A stretch of 64,000 bases of DNA from Hirsutella rhossiliensis (GCF_020360975.1 NW_025408672.1:868001-932000), one strand, 5' to 3'. Positions 22,036 through 35,927 are shown, counted from the first letter of the stretch. The notes: a model not told the origin generated them from the letters alone. A program made the numbers and translations.

Positions 22036-25000
22036 ACTATAAGCTTATCGTAGCTTATATAATCCCTTAACTAGAGTTTCCCTTAATCCTTAGGAAACCT
22101 TAGTTATTATATATAGAGTTATACTTAGTTCTATATTAAAAGAAGCTATAGTTTAGGCCTATATAATAGTAGGTCTACTATAATAATAGTTCTATAAGTA
22201 TAAGACTAAGTATATAAGCTTTATACTTAGCTTAAGAAGTCCTTACCTTTATCTTTATAAGAACTATATAATAAGTAGAGCGGGAGGAAGGCTAGGTAGC
22301 GGCTAATATAGCGGTCTATATAGTTAGCTTAGTAGATATTAATAAGGCCCTTTAAATAAAGAAGCTAAAGTCGCCCTTTAAGCTATAGTAGTAGATACTA
22401 AAGCGCTTTTACGACCTCTTACTACTATTTAAGTCCTAGAAAGTAAATAAGCTTAACCTATATAAGCTAAAGGTAAACTATAAGATCGTACTCTATACTA
22501 ATAAAAATAAGTAAGAACTACCTATACTATTTAAACCGCTATATAGTATATTATATATAGAGCTACTAGTACTAAAGACGATACTAAGGGACCCCTTAAA
22601 TAAGGGTTTTATTTAAGTAAGTAGCTTTAAAGTAAGAGCGCTAGTTTTATTTATACGTAAACTAAGGGGCGGGATATAGTTTTATTATAACTATAAGGCT
22701 CTAAATATAATTATAAGGCTAGACTACTACCTTTTACCCTTAATCTTAGATACGCTCTATAACCTCTTAAAGGTAAAGTAGATAATAAAGCTAGATATAA
22801 AATAAGCGTTTTATAAGGTATAGATCTTAAGGGGTAATAAGTAAAAGATAGCGTTTTATATACGCTATAGCTTATTTAAGTAACTTATAATGCCTTTTAG
22901 CTTCTTAAGAGCGCTTATTACTTTCTAGTATTATATTAATAATATACTTTAGGACTTCCTTAATAAGTTCGCTTTTATATATATAGATAATATCCTTATC
23001 TATATAAGCGGCTTTTATAAGGACTATATATAGAAAGTATAGAGGGTCTTAAAGCGCCTTTAACTTTATAGGCTTTACCTTAACTTAAATAAGTATAAAA
23101 TTAAGGTTAAAAGAGTTAAGTACCTAGGCTTTATTATTTATATAGGTATAAGTATATTAGCGGATCTTATAAAGATCTAGGTAATCTAAGACTAAGCGGC
23201 TTTAACTATATAAATAAGTATATAAAGCTTTCTTAGGTTCGTAAACTATTATAAGATATTTATTAAGGGCTTTTCTTATATTATAATACCTTTAAATAAG
23301 ATTACTAGGAAGTAGACTACCCTTAGTTAAGGACCTATATAAGAAAGAGCGTTTTATATACTTAAGGACCTATTCTTATAAGCCTTAGTACTACTTTAGT
23401 AAGACTTTAATTAGTTTATATTAGTTAAAGTAAACTATAATAGCTAGGTACTTAAAGGAACGCTTTCTTAGGAGGTAGATAAGTAAAAGTAACTAATAGC
23501 GTTTTACTCTTATAAGCTAACCTAGTAAAGCGGAATTATACTATTTATAATAAGGAGATATTAGCGATTATTAGTTACTTTAAGTAATAATAAGTAAAGC
23601 TTTAAAGCTATAAGAGCTTTAAGGTTCTTATAGATTATAGGAACCTTAAGTACTTTATAACTTATTAATACCTCTTAAAGCGGTAAGCCTGCTAAGTAAA
23701 GTATCTCTTATACTTTAACTTTTCGATTAAGTACTACCTTAAGTAAGACTTTATAGTCTTAATCGCGCTTTCTTAAAAGGATTAAGACTAGCTAATAAGA
23801 GTAGATATTAAGGCCTAGGATCTATAGCTTATCTTATAAGAAGCGCTATAGACTTATATAAGAGCTTCCTTAGTAAAGAAAAGCACGGTACTAATAAATA
23901 AGCTTTCCCTTATATTATTACTATTAAACGAGCTTCCCTTTATACCTTTACCTTAGTTTAGTAAGGAGAGATAGACTAGCTTAAGGGCGCGCGCAGCGAG
24001 AGTATTTTAAGATAAGGCCTTTTAACGCTTATAAGATAGGATAGCGGCTTTAGACTATACCTATAAGGGCGTATACCGCGCTATAAAGTCCGGCGCTCGA
24101 TACTTAGATCTAAAGCTAAAGCTAAAGGTATAGGTAGCCGACTACTATATCGACCTATAAGGGCATCTATATTAATAAGGGAGACTATAGGTACCGGGCG
24201 TACTATATATTATAGAAGCTAAGGAGAAAGATAGACCGCTAAAGCTAGATAAATAAAACGAGCTTTAAGGGAGGCTAGTTTAGCTTATCTATAACTCTAG
24301 CGTTATAGGTTACTTAAGTAAGTAGGGTATAATAGTAAGCCTTATAAGGGACTTTTACTAGCTCCTTTTATAGTACTACGTTTATTACTTTTTTTATAAC
24401 TATAATATTTATAGCTATATAAAGATCTAAAAGGTATAGCTTAAGGGGCTACTTAAGTAGCTTTTAATATTAAACTAGTTCTATATATATATATAAATAG
24501 ACTTTATAATAGACCTTTTACTTATAAAGGGCGGTAACCGCTATATATAGGTAATTAAGGACTAACTTAGTAAATTAATAGTATTAAAGCTAATACTATT
24601 TATAGATATAAAAGCTTATATAGAGCGCTTCCTTTAATACTAAGCTTACTTATATAGCTAGCTAGCCTTTATTATAAGTAATAGAGGGTTAAACTAAACT
24701 AGCCGCTTTTAGTAATACCTATACTAGCTACTTTAGATTATATAGCTACTTAGTATAGCTTATTACCTATAAACTAATAAGGGACCTAAGAGGGTTAACT
24801 AAGAAGTATAGGTATACTTTATAAGTAGTTATAGCCTATAATTAAGCGGACTAAGACCGCTAGCTCCCTACTACCTAGCTCGCGCTAAATAGTAAACTAT
24901 AAACCTCTATTAAAATAACCCCTTTCTTTATAATATATAGCTTTAAGCCGCCCTCCTTAATCCTATTTACTACTAATATAGTAGTAAAGTAGTATAATAG

Positions 25001-25179
25001 TATATTACTAAAGAGCCGCGCTTTTATATTTATATAAAAGCTATAAGGAACTATAAAATACTATTAATCTATAATAGCTACTATAGTATAAGAGTAAGAG
25101 TAGTATACTAATAAGACTAAGGCGCTAGTAGATAGGTTTATAGTAAGAGATATAGTATAGCTCGACCTTTATAACTATA

Positions 25180-25749
25180 TTTAAAGGTATATAAGTAATA
25201 GCGGAATTTTAGGAAATTAAGGAATTACGTAAGACTATATAATAAAGAGAAAGAAGGAGTATAAGGTAGGATTTTCAACGGAATTTATTAGTAGTATATT
25301 AGTATATAAAAGAGGTATTTAAGTTAATAATTCTATCTCTATTTACTAGCGGATATACTGCCCTATATAGATAATTATAGCTAAACGGAAGAACCTTTCG
25401 GGACTAGATTTAGGCTACCGTATAGCCCTAAGACTAAGGAATTTAGTAATGTCTTAAGTATAGCTATAAGTGTCTTAGTTCCGCTAATATTTATATTTAA
25501 AGGAGGTTGGTCGTGCTAGTATTCTTAAGAGGTCTTAGTTAGTATTCTAAGCTAGCTCTATTCCTTCGATTCCCGATTATACGATAACCGGCAACCCGTT
25601 TAATATATAATAATATATAAAATAACTAGCGATTCTTACTCTATAAGATAGGATTTTATCTATAATTAATATACTACTTATTAGCTTATATAATTAGGAG
25701 AGTATATTATAGCTGCTTTATTTATAGTAGGAAAACACCGTTCCTTATA
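25180..25749. repeat. Solo LTR of an unidentified family (LTR3) in unit A
   Basis: A 570-bp insertion absent from units B and D, flanked by CTATA at 25,175-25,179 and 25,750-25,754. The same sequence occurs at 40,958-41,526. Ends read TTTAAAGG and TTCCTTATA, compatible with TG...CA before RIP. No matching internal region is present in the window, so the family cannot be named. Confidence 0.88.
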
Positions 25750-26298
25750 CTATAAGTTAATATAACTAAAGAAAAAGCTAAACTAGTTATATATAAAGTT
25801 TATAGTATAGAATATCGTTATCCTATAAGTAGTTAAGCTTAATAGTCTCTTAATAGGGGTCTATAATAAGATTAACGTTAACCTCCCTTACTAAGCTTCC
25901 TTTAACTTACTACTTAGATAAGAAATAGCGGACGCTTAACCGCTTATAATTAAGGTAAAAAGAGATAACGAATTTAAGGTTAAGAAGATATAAGCTATAT
26001 ACTAAATAAAGGTAGGCTAAGAGAAACGCTAAGAGGTTCTTATTAAGTAGCGCGGGTACCTTAACCTTATATAAGAACCTATATATAAGTTTATAAGAGC
26101 TATAGCCCTTAATAAGTTTAAGGCCTTATATAAGCTAGTAGATAAGAATAATAAACTAATAAACTACTAGTAATAGCCTAAGCTAAAACTATAAAATAAG
26201 TAAAGTAAAGTAAGTAGTTATAGTAATATAAGCGTAATAGTATAAGTAAAGATAAAAATAGCGTTTATTTTAAGGTAAAGCTCTTAGACTTCTTAAGC

Positions 26299-27270
26299 TT
26301 ATTCTTTATTATTACCCTTACCTTTATTATTATTATTATTATCGTCCTTATTAGCCTCCTCCTCCTCCTTAATAGTAGCGGCGGCGCTCTTTAGCGCGCT
26401 AAGTCGGCCCTCTAGGCCTATAAGCTAATCGGTAGCGGCGGCGGCTCTAAGGGTAAAGGGGCAGCGGCTAGCTCTAGCAGCGGCGGTAGGGGTAGTAGTA
26501 GTAGCGGCGGGCACGGCTAAGGGGACCGCCGATAAGGTAATAGAGGTAGTATCCTTAGTACTAAGAGAGTTAATAGTAAAGGTAAGAGAGTAAAAGAGGA
26601 AGAGCCTACTTAAGGATAAGCCCTTAGCGCTCTAAGGCGTAGAGGTTATAGTAGGCGGCTATAGCGGCGGTAAGGCGCTTCTTAGTAGCCCCCTATACCT
26701 ACTTATATACGCTAGCCTTTTAAGCTAACGCTATAGTAAGTAGGATAGGAGGCGCTGCTTTATAGGCATAGCTAGTACGCGTATACTAATAATAACTACC
26801 GCCGCGGCGGCGCCTAACTTAGTTAGCGTAAGGGAGCTCTTATAATATATACTATATATAGGGGGCTACGCGAGCGGCTCTAGCCTAGACCTAGCGCTTA
26901 TACTTTAAGAGGTTAGCGGAAGACGTTTATTATACTTACTTAACTATAGACTTATAAAGGTAGCGGAGATAAAGGTAAGGGCTAAGGGGCTAGGCGTTAT
27001 AAGTAGTAGTAGGGATAGCGTCGTTACCTTAAAGGGCGATATAAGGGTAGCTAGTATAGTAGAGGTAATAGCGGCGGTAGTAGGCGCGGTAGTAGGAGCG
27101 TAGGTAAAAGTAGCGGTAGTAGTAGAGCTATTATTAGCTATACTTAGTATAGTATTAATAAATAACTTTATACGCTCTAAGAAAGAAGAGGTAATAAAGG
27201 GGGAGGTAGATATATCTATCGCGGAAGTTAGTATTATAGATTATAGCCTCCTACTTTATAAGGTAAAGGA
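26299..27270 (-). pseudogene. Antisense open frame in Gypsy1 unit A
   Basis: Opposite to gag-pol and downstream of the chromodomain, one minus-strand frame stays largely open for about 320 codons and is interrupted mainly by TAG/TAA. Its C-terminal end is clear: alanine-rich, then an ATD-x-LIGLEGRLSALKSAAA segment, a glutamate run, then an Asn/Asp/Lys tail ending in NNKE and a stop at 26,299. The same frame and protein pattern are found in units B (41,645-42,620) and D (55,451-56,440). Function unknown. The heptad-like LIGLEGRLSALKSA part could form a short coiled coil. I do not recognise a family. Confidence 0.6.
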
Positions 27271-27788
27271 ACTTATTAGTTAAAGTTATTATTATTATTA
27301 TTATTATTAAGGCTATTATTACTACTATAGCTATTACTATAAGTATATATTAATAGAGTAGCCTATATAGCTAGGGATAAACTAATACCTTAAATAAAGC
27401 GGAACTTACTTATTACTACTATTACTATAGTTAAAGAAGAAAGAGAAAAAAAATAAGAAGGAAAAAAGGGATGCCGCTTTATATACCCCTTAGTAGAGGA
27501 GGCTGCTTAAGGCTAAGGGGATAGGTAACCTAAGGCTTATATAGGTCTAGGCCGGCCGCTAGCTACCTAAGGGCGTATATAATAGGTTATACCCTTATTT
27601 AAATAGCTAGCTAGCTAATAAGTATAGAGCTAGGTTCTAGCTACCTAAGCTAATAAGCGTAGGGATAATAGGGCTAGTAGGGCTAGTACGATTAATAAGA
27701 AAGAGTAAGGTAAAGCTAGTAGTATAAGCTTAATAGTATAAAACCTATTAATAAGGTAGCGCTATACCGCGCTTAAGAAAGGGTATTA

Positions 27789-28076
27789 TATAAAAGTCTT
27801 TAACTATTATAAGTTATAAGCTTAAGCTATAGCCTAAGCTATATAGTTATATATAAAGGGCCGGATCTTATATATATATATATAAGCTAGTATAAGAGTC
27901 TTTAACTATTATAGGTTATAGGCTTAGGCTATAGCTTAAGCTATATAGTTATATATAAAGGGCTAGATCTTATATATATATATATAGGCTAGCCGCGTAT
28001 AAAAGAGCTTTATATAGCTTATTAATATTATCCTATAGATAGCACCTATATATACGCTTCTACTTACTTTATAATA
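27789..28076 (+). repeat. Gypsy1 LTR between units A and B, with a 102-bp tandem duplicate
   Basis: The full LTR is 27,891-28,076 (186 bp). The 102 bp before it (27,789-27,890) repeat the first 102 bp of the LTR, ending in AAGCTAG directly before TATAAGAG. This single LTR serves as the 3' LTR of unit A and the 5' LTR of unit B. Confidence 0.88.
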
Positions 28077-28565
28077 GTATAAGCTATTAACTAATAGATC
28101 TAATAAATATCTCCTTAAAAAGGGTACTATTTCTTTAAAGGAGTACCCCGCTACCCTTTAGGTAAATAAGAAGTATTATAGCTATCCTAAAAGCGATTAA
28201 AAGCGCGACGGCTAGTAAGAAAAATAAGGTTCTCGCTATATTAAGGGAGCTATCTATAAGACTAGCGTTAACCCTTATAACCTCTATAATACTAGTTATA
28301 GCGGCGGTACTATTAATATAAAAGCTACTTTCTTAGCTAACTTAAGATAGTAAGCTTAAGTCCTTTTAATTCTTCCTTAGCCGGCTATAAATAAAGTTTA
28401 TAATAAATAAGAAATAAGGCCTAAATAGCTATTATAATATAGCGTAGTATTCGCTCCTTTATATACTACTAAAGCCTTAAATATAGCGGATCTTTAGATT
28501 CTAAGATAAGGGTAGCTTTAAGGGTAAACGCGACCTATAGGACTTCTTTTAATACCTTATATATA
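28077..28565 (+). pseudogene. Gypsy1 unit B leader and start of gag
   Basis: This is the beginning of unit B, matching 20,083-20,570 of unit A. It is cut by Gypsy2 at 28,566 and resumes at 36,403 with TACGTTCGGTAACG. The ATATA before the break (28,561-28,565) is repeated at 36,398-36,402. Confidence 0.88.
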
Positions 28566-29035
28566 TATTACGACTACGGTTAGCGGGCTATAGGAGAGCC
28601 GGCCACGTTTATATAATAAGGCGGCTCGGAATAATAGTCGGGATAAGAAGTTACTTAAGCTTAGCTTACTTAAAGCGTATATAAGCTAAGTAAGCCTTAT
28701 ATAGATAGATTACTATTTAAGAGTATAGCTTACGAGTAAGCTATAGTAAGCTATAAAGGGGATTATAGCTAAGACCGTGATCTAAGGATAGTCTCTATAG
28801 GTATATATAGCTACTTACTTTTACTCCTTTAGATAGATAGCTCTCTAGCTTTTAATATAGATCTTTATTATGATTCTATCTTTAATTCTAATTACCTAGT
28901 TATAGTCTATAGTCTACGACCTCTAACTTATTACTAACGTAATATACTTATTATTACTTAGACCACGCCCTATTATATCTACTAATATAAACCCCTTAAT
29001 AGGTTTATCCCTTAAGAATAATACCGGTTATTATA
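28566..29035 (+). repeat. Gypsy2 5' LTR
   Basis: A 470-bp LTR that contains two inverted repeats: AGCTTAC/GTAAGCT near 28,660 and the remains of GATCACGG/CCGTGATC near 28,756, where the left arm is mutated to GATTATAG and the right arm is intact. Confidence 0.92.
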
Positions 29036-29199
29036 CGTTAAAAGCTCTTATTTAGTATAATACCGCGTTACTTTAAGTAATATCGTAACTATTAATATAC
29101 CTATATAATAAGATAGATTAACTAACTCTAGAGCTACTATATCGCCTTAGGATATAATACGCGAGATTATTACCCTTCGATATAAAGTATAGTTACTTA

Positions 29200-30400
29200 A
29201 GAATAGAGGAAGTAATAGATAAGTTAGGGACCTTAGAGAAGTAGTTAAACTAAAATAGCTAGGACTATTCGACGGTACTTATAGTACGCTTTAAGACTTT
29301 CTTACCTAACTTAAGGCCTACTATTAGTTTTACCTTACTAAACTCTCGGACCTAGTTAAAAAGGTACTCTATATAGGAAATTATTTATCTAGAACGGTAC
29401 TCGCTTAGTTTAGACCTATTATAAGGGATTTTCTTAATAACTAACTAGCGCGATAAGATAATAAGATATATAAAGTCTTTACTAGTTTCTAAGGATTTAA
29501 AGAAGCTATTATAAAGGTATTCGGAATAACTAATAAGGAATAAGAAGCTAAATAAAAACTTCGAGAACTTTAATAAAGGATCTTAATATCGGATTATACT
29601 ACGAAGTTCTATTAAGTTACCTTAAAGCTTAATTAAGATAACGAACCTTTTATATTACGATTCTACGACGGGCTTAAAGAAGAAGTTAAGGATAAGCTCT
29701 ATAAGGAAAATCGACCTAATAACCTCTCGGACTATATTACTATAGTAGTACGAATCGACGATAGATAGTACGCGCGATGCTAAGAAAAGAAATAAGGAAG
29801 AGGAAATTAAAACCCTTCCTATAGGAATAACTTTAACTAACGCGCTAACTATAAAAAGAAGCGCGAAACTCTTATTGCCTACGCCTATATAATTAACCTA
29901 GGTAGGATAGATCTAGATATAATATAGAAAAATAAAGGAAAGTATTTTAACTATAGGAAACTTAGATATTACTCTAAAGAATATAAATAACCTTATAAGG
30001 AGAAGAAAACCTACTAGGCACTAGCCTTAGAAGGTAAGAAATACCTAAACGCTACTAATAAATAGGAACTAAAGTATAAACTCCTTAGTTAGACTATATA
30101 CTACGATAATAAATATATAGTATACTTAAGTAATAAAAATAGTACTAGATAGTTCCTAAAGTAACTAAAGAAAACCCTTATAATAATATAATAAAGGGAT
30201 CCTAAAATATAGAAATAAGTTAAATTTATAGAACTAAAATACTCTTATCTTAAAAGAGTTTCTTAAGACTAAATTAGGAAAAACGGTAAATAATTCTAGG
30301 AAGATATATAAAATAAAAATCGATAATAATAACGGGCAGTCTATAAATAATATAATAAAGAAGATATAGATATAGCCCTTATACTTATAAAACTTAAATA
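29200..30400 (+). pseudogene. Gypsy2 gag remnant
   Basis: The retrotransposon Gag domain is recognisable: LGLFDGTY near 29,265, then FYDGLKEEVKD near 29,665 and LSDYI-RIDDR near 29,730. A zinc knuckle follows at about 29,940-29,985 reading K-Y-F-N-Y-R-K-L-R-Y-Y-S-K-E-Y; all Cys and the His of the family C-x2-C-x4-H-x4-C pattern have become Tyr (TGY to TAY, CAY to TAY), which are the expected RIP changes. It would have formed the nucleocapsid. It is colinear with 62,385-63,560 in the second copy. Confidence 0.85.
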
Positions 30401-31199
30401 ATAACCTAAAGAGGAATAATAAAGTATCGACGATATAAGCTTTAAAGAATAAGAAATACTTAGAGAAACGAAAGATAAGAACGAACTTATACTACTACCC
30501 TCGCTATTAAAGGAAAATACTACGATTAAAGAATATACTTTATACTTCGAAGAATTTAAATAAATACTTAAAATTAAAACCTAATAAATACCTTAAATTC
30601 TTATAGAAAACTAATAAGCTATATTAATTCGATATTAACTAGTACTATATAAAGGAGACTATACTATAGCTATCGCTATAGTTAATACCTTTATATCTCT
30701 ATAATAAGAATAGTAACTATAAGGAGAATTTAAAGATAATCTATAAATACTACTTACTTATAAGCACTATAAGTATATTTTATAGATATTATACGTCTAC
30801 TTAGATTATATAATATACTTCTAGATAAAGGTATAATATAATACCTTCTTAGTTAGGTTTAAGGGATAAGTACTTTCGAAACCCTACCTAAGTATAAAAC
30901 TAAACTACTAGAAAATCGATTAACGCTACCTAAACGACTAAGTTATATTATTAAAACCTAATTATAGCACGCTACTTAAATACCGCGATAATTATAGTTT
31001 ATTAACGAGATATCTTTTAGAGATATATAAAATCTATAAATATACTAAAATAAAAGAATAGTATAGCGCTACTTACTCTAAGGTATCTAAACCCTTAATC
31101 TTCTAAAGACTTATATAACGAGTTAAATATAACGAAGAAGATTATAATAAATATATATACCTAAACTATAGAGTTTATAAATATAAAAAAGCATAAGTA

Positions 31200-34100
31200 T
31201 AGTATAAACGATATAACGGTATACTAAAAGATTATTAGTAATATATATAAAGGCTATAAGCCGTATTTAACTAAGGAAAAATCGATATAGAAATACTACG
31301 TAAAAAATAAAAAGACGCTAAATAAAAACTTAACCTTTAATACGAAAATAAATAGAATTATAAAGTATAGTATATAATTAACTATAAAGTAGTATAATAT
31401 AAATAATATAGCGTTGAGAAATAAGAAATCTTCGATTAGCTATAAGAAATTAGTCTCTTAAGCCCCGATATAATACTATACGACGAAAATATAAAGAAAC
31501 GATACTAATAATAAATTAAAGAAGAATACCTAAATAAAATAAATAAGGACTAAGTAAAAAACAAGGTACGCTATCTATAAAAGGGCTATAAACTAGTATA
31601 ATACGATAAGATCTAAGGACCCTATATATAGTAATAGTAAGCTATAGCGACTAAATAGTATTAGATATTTAAATCGCGGGATATTATATATATATACTTT
31701 TAGACTACGGCGTAATAAGTAATTACGTTTTACTTAGAGTCGTTAATCGTTACCGACTTATATAGAGATATAAGATAGATCTATATAAACTTATAAATAT
31801 TAAAGGAGAGGCCTTTAACTATAATAATAGAATTATTAATATAGAGATTAATTACCTCGATATTAATATCTAGGGCTACGACGAACGAGTTAACTTCGAT
31901 ATTATAAATATTAAAGAATACGACCTTATATTAAGACTTCTATAGCTATAGGAGAGCAACCTATTAATTAACTAGAGAACTAGCTAGCTATATTAGAACG
32001 AAGACGTAAGTTTCTAGGACTAGTAGATTTAGGAGAAAGTAAAATTTTACGATAATTTAGCTACTAAATAGGATAAAAGAGATAACCGTTTAAGTAAATT
32101 ATTATAGGCTTTAGCGATACGAACGAAAATAGTAACTAAACTAACGGATATAATAAAATCGACTAATAAGACCTATATACTAACTAATATAGCTATATAA
32201 CTTAGTATCCGATATAAATAGAATAAAGGATATAATATAAAGATCTAAAGAGTTATTACTACTTTAAGGAAAGACCTTAAATAAATTAATAAAGAGCTTA
32301 AGTTAAGAGAAACTAACTCTTAAAAGAAAGAATAAAGCTTATAAGATAAAATAAAGAATATCCCCTAGGAATACCGGAAATATAATAAACTCTTTAAGGA
32401 AGAACTTAAGATAGGGTTACCTAAATATAGCTAATAGGACCACGAAATTTATCTTAAGGATAGAATAACGCCGACGTTCTATAAAATCTATAACTTAAAC
32501 GAAAAGTAACTATAAACGCTACGCGACTACCTCGATAAGAATCTATAAAAGGGATATATATAAATATTAATATCTAAAGTAGGCTATCTAGTTATATTTA
32601 TTTTAAAGAAAAACGGTAAGCTATAACTAGTTATCGACTATAAACGCTTAAACGATATTATAATAAAGGACCGAATACTATTACCGCTTATATTAGAACT
32701 ATAAGATCGACTATATAGTAAAAAATAGTTTATAGCCCTCGATCTTAAAGGCGCTTATAACTTAATATATATAAAAAAGGGATACGAATAGATAATAGCC
32801 TTTAAAAGGAAATTTAGACTATTTAAATATCTAGTAATACTATTTAGACTTATAAATATACTAGCTACCTTCTAATAGATAATTAATAATATCCTATACG
32901 AATACTTAGATATCTTTATAGTAGTATACCTAGATAATATCCTAATCTTCTCGGATACCTTAAAAGAATATAAGGAATACGTCTAAAAGGTACTCTACGT
33001 ACTTTAAAATATAAAGTTACTAGTTAAACTAAAGAAAAGTAAGTTCTATATATAGGAAGTAGACTTCCTTAGATATACGATCTTACTAAGAGAGATATAA
33101 ATATAATAAGATAAAATTAACTTAGTTAAAGAATAGCTAACGCTAAAGAACGTTAAGGACGTATAAAGTTTCCTAGGATTTATAAATTACTACTAACGAT
33201 TTATTAAAGATTTTAGAAAGATTATAGTACTACTATATAACTTAATAAAGAAGGAAACAGAATTTATATAGGACGATAAAGCTAACGAAGCTTTCGAATA
33301 TATTAAGACTATAATTATATAAGAACTAGTTTTAACTACCTTTAATCTAGAATAATAAATCGAACTTAAAACCGATATATTAGACTTTACTTTAGGAGTA
33401 TAAATCGGATAGAAAAACGATTAATAAAGACTACGACTAATTATATTCTACTTAAAAAAGCTATATAGCGTAGAACTTAATTACCCTATCTATAATAAAG
33501 AATTCCTTATAATTATTTAAGCTTTTAAGGAATTTCGATACTACTTTCTTAGAAGTAAATATAAAGTTAAGGTCTATATAGATTATAAGAACATCTTATA
33601 TTTTATAACGACGTAATAGTTAAATAGATAATAGATTTAATAAGCTAAATATTTATTAGAATTTAACTACGAAATAATCTATAGAAAAGGAATAGAAAAC
33701 GGTCGAGCTAATGCCCTTAGTCGACGAAGTAACTATAATATAGGAGCACCTATAGCGAAAGGATAGCTCCTAGAAATTAACGAAAACGGGAATTACTAGC
33801 AACGATAGCTAAATATAATATTTAAAGTATAACCTAATAACTTAATATACTAAAAGATCCTAAAATAGATAAAAGAATATAGAGTACTAAACGGATATAA
33901 TATAGAATATTTAAAAGTTCTAATATATAAAAATAAAATCTAGATACTACTAGAATTATAAGATAAAGTTATATAAGATATATATAAATATCTAATATAT
34001 AGATATTAAGGAATCTAAAGAATAATAGAACGGATTAAACGATAATATAACTTCTTATAGCTTAAAGAAGTAGTACGATAAGTTATTAAAGAATATAAAC

Positions 34101-35190
34101 TTTACGTATAAAGTAAAGCTAAACGATATAAACTATATAAAGAATTATAACCGCTACTAGTACTAGAAAAACTATAGGATTTAATAGCTTTTAACTATAT
34201 TATAAAGCTACTACTATTAAAAGAACCTATAACTAACGTTAAGTATAATAGTATATTTATTATTACTAATAGACTAACGAAGTATAGATACTTCTTACTA
34301 TATAAAGAAGTAAGTAATATAAAAGAGCTAGTATATATATTCCTATAAATAATTATTAGTAATTATAGACTACTAAATAAGATTATCTTTAATAGAGGAA
34401 GTATATTTATAGCTAAGTTTTAGTAAGCTCTTATAGTATAATTAAGGATAAAATATAAGCTTAGTATAGCTTATTACCTATAAATAGATAGATAAATAGA
34501 ACGACTTAACTAAACGCTTAAATAATATTTACGATACTATATTAGCTATAAATAAAACGATTAAGTTAAATAGCTATTAATAGCGTAACTAGCTTATAAT
34601 AGCTTAGTTACGGAAATAACTAAGCTCTTACTAGTATATACTAATTACGGATATAACCTAGAAGTATTTAAGGTTACCTAATAAGGACTATAAGCGGAAC
34701 GAGCGATATTATAAGTAGATTAGCTATAAAAATTATATAAAGAAATATAATAAGAACTTTAATTCGTTAGAAAACGAATATCTACTTACTATAATCGGAA
34801 AAGATTATAGGGTCTAATCTTTTAAGAGGGAGATATAGTCTACCTTATATAACGAAATATTAAAATAAAACGACTAAGTAATAAATTAGATTTTAAGAAA
34901 CTTAGACCGTTTAAGGTTAAGAAAACTATTTTAAAAGTTAACTATAAACTTTCGCTACTAATAATAATATAGATATACCCGATATTTTATATCTTATTAT
35001 TAAAACTAGCGCTACGAAACGCTAAACTATAGGAAAAAATTAAAGTTAACGACGATTAAGAATATAAAGCTAAATAAATACTAGATATAAGAAAATAAGG
35101 TTAGTAATAAGAATACCTTATTAAGTAGAAGGGATATAGACTAGAAGAAAATACCTAGGAACTACTTAAGCACTTAACCTACTATAGTTC
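31200..35190 (+). pseudogene. Gypsy2 pol remnant with chromodomain
   Basis: Domains in order: retropepsin near 31,690-31,760 (SNYVLL-like stretch after the active-site region); reverse transcriptase 32,560-33,100 with VIDYKRLNDI, ALDLKGAYNLI and YLDN at 32,927-32,938 (family YLDD); RNase H near 33,360-33,620; integrase 33,950-34,700 with DLIAFNYI and IVITNRLTKY-type residues and FNRG (family SDRG); chromodomain at 35,050-35,180 with EYLIKWKGY then ENTWE, the cleanest motif of all. The chromodomain would have guided integration to histone H3 K9-methylated chromatin. TAG/TAA stops occur throughout. Inactive. Confidence 0.92.
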
Positions 35191-35249
35191 TTTACTTCGA
35201 TAGTTCTACTAATAAAATCTACCTTAGGTATCGTAAAATCGCTTAATAA

Positions 35250-35740
35250 ACTAATAGCATTTTAATTAATTATATTAAATCTACCTATAAACTAAACATC
35301 GACTACCGCTTTAGATTCTTAGCGCTTAGCCTCGTCTAGGTTATTTAAGGAACGAAGGCCCCGATAGACTATCTCGGTACCCTTTATCTTTAGCTAGCGC
35401 TTTTAACGGCGAAGCCGCGCTAAACGAGCTAAGGCTTCGTTTAGGTCGGCTTAAGCTTTTAATATTCGCTCCTTAGTAATTTCTTCTTCTTTATCTAATC
35501 GATCGGACTCTAGATTTATTTAGGATACTAGGAGACACGTTAGCTATAAATAATAAGTAGGATAATAAAGTTACCTATAGGAGCTAATCGCTACGCCCGA
35601 CGTATTATAGGAACGACCCCGCTATATATATTCGGTATACTTAGAAGATTTCTCTAGTATTTTATAGCGGAAGCCGCGCGACGAATAAAAAGAATATAGT
35701 ATAACGTCGAAACTAAGATAATTAATAGACTTAGCTAAAC
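35250..35740 (-). pseudogene. Antisense open frame in Gypsy2 3' region
   Basis: Downstream of the chromodomain and before the 3' LTR, the minus strand carries an open frame of about 150 codons with few stops. Readable pieces are LESDRLDKEEEITKERILKA, then ADLNEALARLARLRR and, further on, RGLRSLNNLDEAKR and ESKAVVD. The heptad spacing of Leu/Ala in LNEALARLARLRR suggests a coiled coil. Similar small coiled-coil proteins near fungal gypsy-type elements are familiar to me, but I cannot name a characterised function. The start is uncertain (an SRK/Q-x-YTEYI segment lies upstream). Confidence 0.6.
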
Positions 35741-35910
35741 GAATACGCTTAAGGGTCTTACGAGAACGATCCTTTAATACGCGACTAGATATACTATTAG
35801 TAGTATATCCTAAGGGATAGAAAGGATAAACGGGGAATATATATACGCGCGATAAGGGTATATTTATATACGGCGGCTAAGGTAGTAGTAGGTCTTACGG
35901 ATAAGACTAA

Positions 35911-35927
35911 AAGGAGGGGAGACATTA
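35911..35927 (+). promoter_or_regulatory. Gypsy2 polypurine tract
   Basis: AAGGAGGGGAGACATTA ends directly at the 3' LTR start, the position of the plus-strand primer for reverse transcription. Purines are unbroken for 12 bases. Confidence 0.75.

Larger units (their letters stand above)
20083..26170 (+). pseudogene. Gypsy1 unit A gag-pol remnant (chromovirus type)
   Basis: Plus-strand domain order: gag with a ruined CCHC knuckle near 21,090-21,137 (in unit D it still reads C-P at its end); retropepsin-like ALINKGY region near 21,380; reverse transcriptase with RLDYYLLPLI near 22,700 and YIDN near 22,980-22,991 (family YIDD); RNase H near 23,400; integrase with SNRGLN near 24,680 (family SDRG); chromodomain near 25,960-26,150 (N-E/N-F-E-V-type start, then KWRGYLNP-like residues). 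Chromodomain after integrase marks a chromovirus. Two solo LTRs interrupt the frame (21,557-22,035 and 25,180-25,749). Riddled with RIP stops and inactive. Confidence 0.85.

Noticed and set aside
27275..27310. (ATT)n run that could look like a CRISPR- or satellite-type array
   Set aside because: A simple trinucleotide microsatellite inside the Gypsy1 3' region, repeated in units B and D. There are no spacers.
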